Positions 58,448 to 64,000 of a DNA stretch of 64,000 nucleotides are shown piece by piece. The notes under the pieces are model-generated. The model did no database searches. It worked only from the letters and a program-made list of their open reading frames with translations, and had not been told where the DNA came from. The translations under genes and the position numbers were made by a program. Origin of the DNA: Corynebacterium tapiri (GTDB taxonomy: Bacteria > Actinomycetota > Actinomycetes > Mycobacteriales > Mycobacteriaceae); NCBI RefSeq assembly GCF_006334925.1, contig NZ_VDHJ01000010.1, positions 62,001-126,000 of the forward strand, given 5' to 3'. Numbering within the stretch: position 1 is the first letter of the stretch; each line of letters starts with the position of its first letter.

Positions 58448-58462
58448 ACCTTTTAAAAAGGT
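58448..58462. promoter_or_regulatory. Palindrome ACCTTTTAAAAAGGT
   Basis: A 15-base palindrome (seven-base arms around one central base) lies in the 189-base gap between the end of catB and the fmdB start, about 110 bases upstream of fmdB. It may be an operator of the formamidase genes or a transcript-end element for catB. It lacks the GC-rich stem of a normal terminator. Confidence 0.4.
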
Positions 58463-58527
58463 CACCTCAAACCCTTGTCTCACACCCGGGACTCATCCCC
58501 CACATCGGTCCATTAGCTCTACAAACG

Positions 58528-59649
58528 CTACTTCCGTGTAAAGAAGTCGATTTTGTCCCAATCTGGAGTAAGACCAGTTCCCGGCCCCTGCGGAACCAGA
58601 ACTTTTCCGCCCTGATAACGAATCTCTTCTTGAACATAATTTTCTTTTAGAAGCAGCGGGCCAAACAATTCAGTTCCAAAAGTCACCGCGGGAGTTGAGG
58701 CGGCAAAATGTAGCGAAGCCGCAGTACCGAAGGGCCCTTCAAGGGACGTCGCCCCATGGCAGGCCAGCCCCCCGGCCTCGGCAATGGCAGCGGTCTTCTT
58801 GGACTCAAGCAACCCACCCAACTTGGTGGTCTTGATCGCAATGACGTCCGCCGCCTGCGCCCGCACCACTCGCAACGCGTCCGCCGGAGAGCATACGGAT
58901 TCATCAGCCATCACCGGCACCCCGACGCGAGCGGTCAGCTCGCGCAAAGTCTCCACGTCATCGGCGGGAGTGGGCTGCTCGAACAGCTCAACCCCGGCAT
59001 CTCGCAGTTTTGGCAGATAGCGCAGCGCGGTGAGGCGGTCCCAGCGAGCGTTGACATCAATGCGATAGGACAAATCGTCATCTGTGTTCGCGATTAGTTC
59101 GGCGATTCGCACGCTATCCACGGCCGGGTCACCCGAACCCATCTTGAGCTTGAATGCTCGAGTTCCCATCGCTTCTCGACGCTCATTGACCTCCGCAATT
59201 GCCTCATCCAGGGGCAACACCCCCAGGGCCCACACGCAGTCAAGCTCGTTACGGAACTGGCCTCCGAGCAGGTGGGCCAGCGGCACATCGAGGGCGCGAG
59301 CCCAGGCGTCGAAAAGCGCAATCTCGAGCGCCGCCTTGGCAAAGCGCATGTTGGCGACGGACCGGTTCCAATCCTGTGCGATACCGGCCAGCTCGGTTAC
59401 ATCTCTGCCGAGGGTGGCCTGAGAAAGCTCGCCATCGACCATGACCTTCATAGTCTCGGCGTTCTCTCCTCCCCACCAGGCACCACCGGGGACGACGCCC
59501 TCTCCGAACCCAACGACACCACCGGCCAGGTGCACGCTCACCAGCAAGATGGGCTGCGCAGTGGCGGTGTAGGTGGCAAAGCCGTGGGGTCGAATAAGGG
59601 GAACGTCGAGGATGCGCGTCTCTATGCGGTCAATTGTCAGGTCGGACAT
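58528..59649 (-). CDS. catB: Muconate cycloisomerase
   Basis: A 373-residue enolase-superfamily enzyme that lactonises cis,cis-muconate. The catalytic lysines are K167 and K169 (FKLKMGSG), the metal ligands are D198 (IDVNARWD), E224 (ELFEQPTP) and D249 (VMADESV), and the second base is K273 (IAIKTTKLGG). AAGGAG lies eight bases before the ATG at 59649. Chloromuconate cycloisomerase or N-acylamino-acid racemase relatives are alternatives; catA immediately upstream favours catB. Confidence 0.93.
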   Translation of the reverse strand: MSDLTIDRIETRILDVPLIRPHGFATYTATAQPILLVSVHLAGGVVGFGEGVVPGGAWWGGENAETMKVMVDGELSQATLGRDVTELAGIAQDWNRSVANMRFAKAALEIALFDAWARALDVPLAHLLGGQFRNELDCVWALGVLPLDEAIAEVNERREAMGTRAFKLKMGSGDPAVDSVRIAELIANTDDDLSYRIDVNARWDRLTALRYLPKLRDAGVELFEQPTPADDVETLRELTARVGVPVMADESVCSPADALRVVRAQAADVIAIKTTKLGGLLESKKTAAIAEAGGLACHGATSLEGPFGTAASLHFAASTPAVTFGTELFGPLLLKENYVQEEIRYQGGKVLVPQGPGTGLTPDWDKIDFFTRK

Positions 59650-59683
59650 GTGGGGATCTCCTTGAGGTTTGCAAGTGCGAAAG

Positions 59684-59728
59684 ACCCCGCGGCCGCTGGC
59701 CAGAAAGTGGCCGGAGCGATAGCGGGGT
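59684..59728 (-). promoter_or_regulatory. Hairpin between catA and catB
   Basis: ACCCCGC (59684-59690) can pair with GCGGGGT (59722-59728), and an inner GGCC/GGCC pair (59698-59701, 59709-59712) extends the structure. On the minus strand it lies within the catA-catB message, ahead of the catB ribosome binding site, followed only by CTTTCG. It could be an mRNA processing or attenuation element that sets different levels of the two enzymes. Confidence 0.4.
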
Positions 59729-59759
59729 GCTGGTGCGATCAACCGTGCACGTAGTGGGT

Positions 59760-61184
<1,425 letters not shown>

Positions 61185-62714
61185 ATGACCAGCCCGACCG
61201 CCGATACTCGCGAGATCCTCGCCCGCGCTTTGGAAAACGACCCTGACTCAGGCGTGGTGCGCCTCAACCGCGAGATCTTCACCGACGAAGAGCTCTTTGA
61301 GCTGGAGATGAAGTACATCTTCGAGGGCAACTGGATTTTCTTGGCCCACGAGTCGCAGATCCCTAACAACGGCGACTACTTCACCACCAACATCGGCCGC
61401 CAACCAGTGGTGATCACCCGCTCGCGCGACGGTGAGCTCAACTGCCTCATCAACGCCTGCTCTCACCGTGGCGCCATGTTGTGTCGCAAGAAAGTGGACA
61501 ACCGCACTACGCTCACGTGCCCATTCCACGGTTGGGTGTTCTCTAATGACGGCACCTTCCTCAAGGCCAAAGACGAGGCCAATGGTGCCTACCCGCAGAA
61601 CTTCAACACCGAAGGTTCCCACAACCTGCGTCGCGTACCCAAGTTTGGGAACTACCGCGGTTTCCTCTTCGGTTCGCTCAACGACGACGTCGAGCCCCTC
61701 GAGGACTTCCTCGGAGATACCCGGGTGATCCTGGATATGCTCATCGACCAGTCGCCGGAGGGTCTCGAGGTGCTCAAAGGAACCTCTACCTACACCTTCG
61801 ATGGCAACTGGAAGCTGCAGGCCGAGAACGGCGCCGATGGTTACCACGTCACCTCCGTGCATTGGAACTACGCCGCAACGACCTCGCGTCGCGGAACTGG
61901 CGAGTCAAAGAACGAGACCAAGGCCATGGACGCGGGGTCCTGGGGTGAAAAGCAAGGCGGATACTTCTCCTACCCAAACGGCCACCTCTTGTTGTGGCAG
62001 GAATGGGGCAACCCCCAGGACCGCCCGGTATATGACCGCCTCGACGAGCTCAAGGAGCTGCACGGCGAAGAGCGGGCCAACTTCATGGTCGGGGTTTCGC
62101 GCAACCTGTGCCTCTACCCCAACGTCTACGTGATGGATCAGTTCTCTACGCAGATCCGCCGCCTGGAACCGAAGTCCGTGGACAAGACCGAGGTGACCAT
62201 CTATTGCATTGCACCCAAGGGCGAGTCTGCGGAGAACCGAGCCAACCGAATCCGCCAATACGAGGATTTCTTCAATGCCACCGGCATGGCTACCCCAGAT
62301 GACCTGGAGGAGTTCCGCGCCTGCCAAAAGACCTACCAGGCCACATCCTTTGCTTGGAACGATATGACCCGTGGCCTGGGCCACCAGGTCGAGGGCCCGA
62401 GTGAGCGCGCACAAGCCCTGGGCATGAACGAAGTGTTGTCCTCTGGTGCTCGCACCGAGGACGAGGGCCTCTACCCCATTCAGCACACCTACTGGGAAAG
62501 CGTGATCGAGGCCGCCCTGGACGCCGAGGACGCCGACCTGGCCGCAGGCACCGACAAAAACCAGCGCAACGAGGCCGCCGCGGCCAAAGCCACCCAGGAA
62601 TTTGCACGCCGCAAGGCCGCAGCACGGGCGGAACAGAGTGGATCCGATCAAGCAGCGGGCACTGGAGAGGTCGGCGCGAATGGCCGCCGTCGCCGCCGCC
62701 GTCGCAAAGCCTAA
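61185..62714 (+). CDS. benA: Benzoate 1,2-dioxygenase large subunit
   Basis: A 509-residue ring-hydroxylating oxygenase alpha subunit. The Rieske cluster ligands are C92, H94, C112 and H115 (CSHRGAMLC; TCPFHGW), and the mononuclear iron site is in AENGADGYHVTSVHWNY. The C-terminal roughly 45 residues are Ala-rich and end in GRRRRRRRKA, a long basic tail. The ATG at 61185 is preferred, with GAAGGA at a long spacing; a GTG at 61134 would add 17 residues. benB follows after 41 bases. Confidence 0.94.
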   Translation: MTSPTADTREILARALENDPDSGVVRLNREIFTDEELFELEMKYIFEGNWIFLAHESQIPNNGDYFTTNIGRQPVVITRSRDGELNCLINACSHRGAMLCRKKVDNRTTLTCPFHGWVFSNDGTFLKAKDEANGAYPQNFNTEGSHNLRRVPKFGNYRGFLFGSLNDDVEPLEDFLGDTRVILDMLIDQSPEGLEVLKGTSTYTFDGNWKLQAENGADGYHVTSVHWNYAATTSRRGTGESKNETKAMDAGSWGEKQGGYFSYPNGHLLLWQEWGNPQDRPVYDRLDELKELHGEERANFMVGVSRNLCLYPNVYVMDQFSTQIRRLEPKSVDKTEVTIYCIAPKGESAENRANRIRQYEDFFNATGMATPDDLEEFRACQKTYQATSFAWNDMTRGLGHQVEGPSERAQALGMNEVLSSGARTEDEGLYPIQHTYWESVIEAALDAEDADLAAGTDKNQRNEAAAAKATQEFARRKAAARAEQSGSDQAAGTGEVGANGRRRRRRRKA

Positions 62715-62755
62715 GAAAACCCTTCCCGTCCCCTCTGACCCAAGGAGCTCACATC

Positions 62756-63250
62756 ATGACTGCGATCACCCGCGACGAAATCCTGGACTTTTTGTACAAG
62801 GAAAATAGGCTTCTCGACGACCGCCAGTTCGAGGAATGGCTCGACTGCTACCGCGAAGACGCCGAGTATTGGATGCCTGCCTGGGACGTAGACGATTCTC
62901 TGACGCAGGACCCGCACAATGAGATCTCACTGATCTACTACCCCAATCGAGCGGGCCTCGAGGACCGAGTGTTTCGCATCCGCACCGAGCGTTCCTCCGC
63001 AACGTCTATCCCGGATCCCCGTACAGGGCACAACTTAACCAACTTGGAGATTCTGCGACGACGCGAAAACGAAGTAGACGTCCGATACAACTGGATCAAT
63101 TACTACTTCCGCTACAACATCACCGACCACTACTTTGGCACCACCTGGGTCACGCTCGATGTCAGTGGAGATGAGCCGAAGATCGCCAAGAAGAAGATCG
63201 TGCTGAAGAACGACTACATCCACCACGTCGTGGACATCTATCAGCTCTAA
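62756..63250 (+). CDS. benB: Benzoate 1,2-dioxygenase small subunit
   Basis: A 164-residue beta subunit of the ring-hydroxylating dioxygenase. ITRDEILDFLYKENRLLDDRQFEEWLDCYREDAEYWMPAW and YPNRAGLEDRVFRIRTERSSATSIPDPRT are characteristic of BenB/XylY. It has a structural role in the alpha3-beta3 complex. AAGGAG precedes the ATG. It lies between benA and benC in the usual order. Confidence 0.95.
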   Translation: MTAITRDEILDFLYKENRLLDDRQFEEWLDCYREDAEYWMPAWDVDDSLTQDPHNEISLIYYPNRAGLEDRVFRIRTERSSATSIPDPRTGHNLTNLEILRRRENEVDVRYNWINYYFRYNITDHYFGTTWVTLDVSGDEPKIAKKKIVLKNDYIHHVVDIYQL

Positions 63251-63288
63251 GTTCCTAGTTCGCGACCACACCCTAAGGAGGAACCGCG

Positions 63289-64000
63289 ATGGCTCAGCCG
63301 CAGGTTGCCCTCACTTTTGAAGACGGGATCACCCGCTTCATTTCCATCGAGGAAGATCAAACCATCATCGATGCTGCCTACAAGGCACGCATCAATATCC
63401 CCTTCGACTGCCGCGACGGTGCCTGCGGCACGTGTAAAGCGTTCTGCGAGTCTGGTGAGTACGACGAAGGCGACTACATCGACGAGGCCATGACTGAGGA
63501 TGAAGCCGAGGAAGGTTACATCCTGTGCTGTCAGACCTACCCGGTCGATGACATGGTCGTGCAGGTACCCATCACCTCGGCAGCTGCCAAGACTGGGGCA
63601 TCGACGCTCATCGGAACCATCGTCGAACTCAACCGCCTGTCCGAGTCGACCGTGAAATTCGCCGTCAAGCTCGAAGAGCGCGAGAAGCTCGATTACCTGC
63701 CGGGCCAGTACATGAACATCGCCCCGCCGAATGCGGACTTTCACCGCTCGTATTCCTTCTCCTCCGGGCCATCAGATGACGTGGTCACGTTCCTGGTCAA
63801 GTACACCCCCGGCGGCAAGATGACCACCTATCTGACCGAGCGCGCACAGGTAGGCGACACACTCAACCTCACCGGACCAATGGGGTCGTTCTTCCTCCGT
63901 GAGCCATCCAAGCCCATTCTGCTGCTGGCCGGTGGTACCGGCCTGGCCCCCATCCTGGCGATCTTGGAGCGCCTGGCAGAGCTGCCTGAGTTTACCCAGC
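63289..64000 (+). CDS. benC: Benzoate 1,2-dioxygenase reductase, N-terminal part
   Basis: The electron-transfer subunit, cut by the right edge after 237 codons. The N-terminal plant-type 2Fe-2S domain has C41, C46 and C49 (CRDGACGTCKAFC) with the fourth cysteine in ILCCQTYP. The FAD domain starts around residue 105, with QYMNIAPPN and RSYSFSSGPSDD, and the NAD domain begins with LLLAGGTGLAPILAIL. A full AAGGAGG lies eight bases upstream of the ATG. The expected benD lies beyond the window. Confidence 0.95.
   Translation, partial: MAQPQVALTFEDGITRFISIEEDQTIIDAAYKARINIPFDCRDGACGTCKAFCESGEYDEGDYIDEAMTEDEAEEGYILCCQTYPVDDMVVQVPITSAAAKTGASTLIGTIVELNRLSESTVKFAVKLEEREKLDYLPGQYMNIAPPNADFHRSYSFSSGPSDDVVTFLVKYTPGGKMTTYLTERAQVGDTLNLTGPMGSFFLREPSKPILLLAGGTGLAPILAILERLAELPEFTQ

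Overview
The window is about 64 kb of high-GC actinobacterial DNA, almost certainly from a Corynebacterium. The housekeeping order lepA, rpsT, holA, comEC, comEA, degV, gpgP, rsfS, nadD, proA, proB, obgE, rpmA, rplU, rne, ndk, folC, valS, mdh, clpX, together with Spa-type pili, DUF5979 repeats and an IclR-type pcaR beside pcaIJ, points there. No rRNA, tRNA, CRISPR array, insertion sequence or prophage is visible. Functions are read from motifs, length and context; no database search was run.

Layout. (1) 1-13632: housekeeping genes, mostly on the minus strand: translation factor LepA, ribosomal protein S20, competence and DNA-polymerase genes, NAD and proline biosynthesis, and the GTPase Obg. 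(2) 13662-28886: a roughly 15-kb surface island on the minus strand. In transcription order it holds a membrane-anchored gamma-glutamyltransferase, CapB and CapC (poly-gamma-glutamate synthase type), then a pilus cluster: LPATG major pilin, class C sortase, LASTG minor pilin, a giant LPDTG tip adhesin of about 2,040 residues with around ten cysteine-paired repeats, and a second class C sortase. The island sits between rpmA and obgE, which usually adjoin. (3) 29202-44762: conserved genes (rpmA, rplU, rne, ndk, folC, valS, mdh, clpX), three regulators or regulator-like proteins, and a pirin/AhpD-like pair. (4) 44892-64000: an aromatic-acid catabolic region. It carries pcaIJ, pcaR-pcaF-pcaD, two transporters, a muconolactone isomerase-like gene, catB, catA, benA, benB and the start of benC. 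Vitamin B6 genes (a MocR/PdxR-like regulator, pdxS, pdxT), a third transporter and a formamidase pair are embedded in it.

How the genes work together. BenABC (with BenD presumably beyond the right edge) would turn benzoate into catechol. CatA, CatB, the CatC-like protein, PcaD, PcaIJ and PcaF would carry it through muconate, muconolactone and 3-oxoadipate to succinyl-CoA and acetyl-CoA, so every step from benzoate is represented except benD. The capsule and pilus genes could together remodel the cell surface: CapB/CapC would make a gamma-glutamyl polymer, the transferase would anchor or trim it, and the two sortases would assemble and attach a tip-base-shaft pilus.

The most unusual points are the capBC-ggt set next to a pilus locus in a mycolic-acid lineage without capA or capE, the internally duplicated CapC, the serine at the transferase nucleophile position, the two sortases with different lid motifs, and several unexplained operator-like palindromes and leader hairpins.
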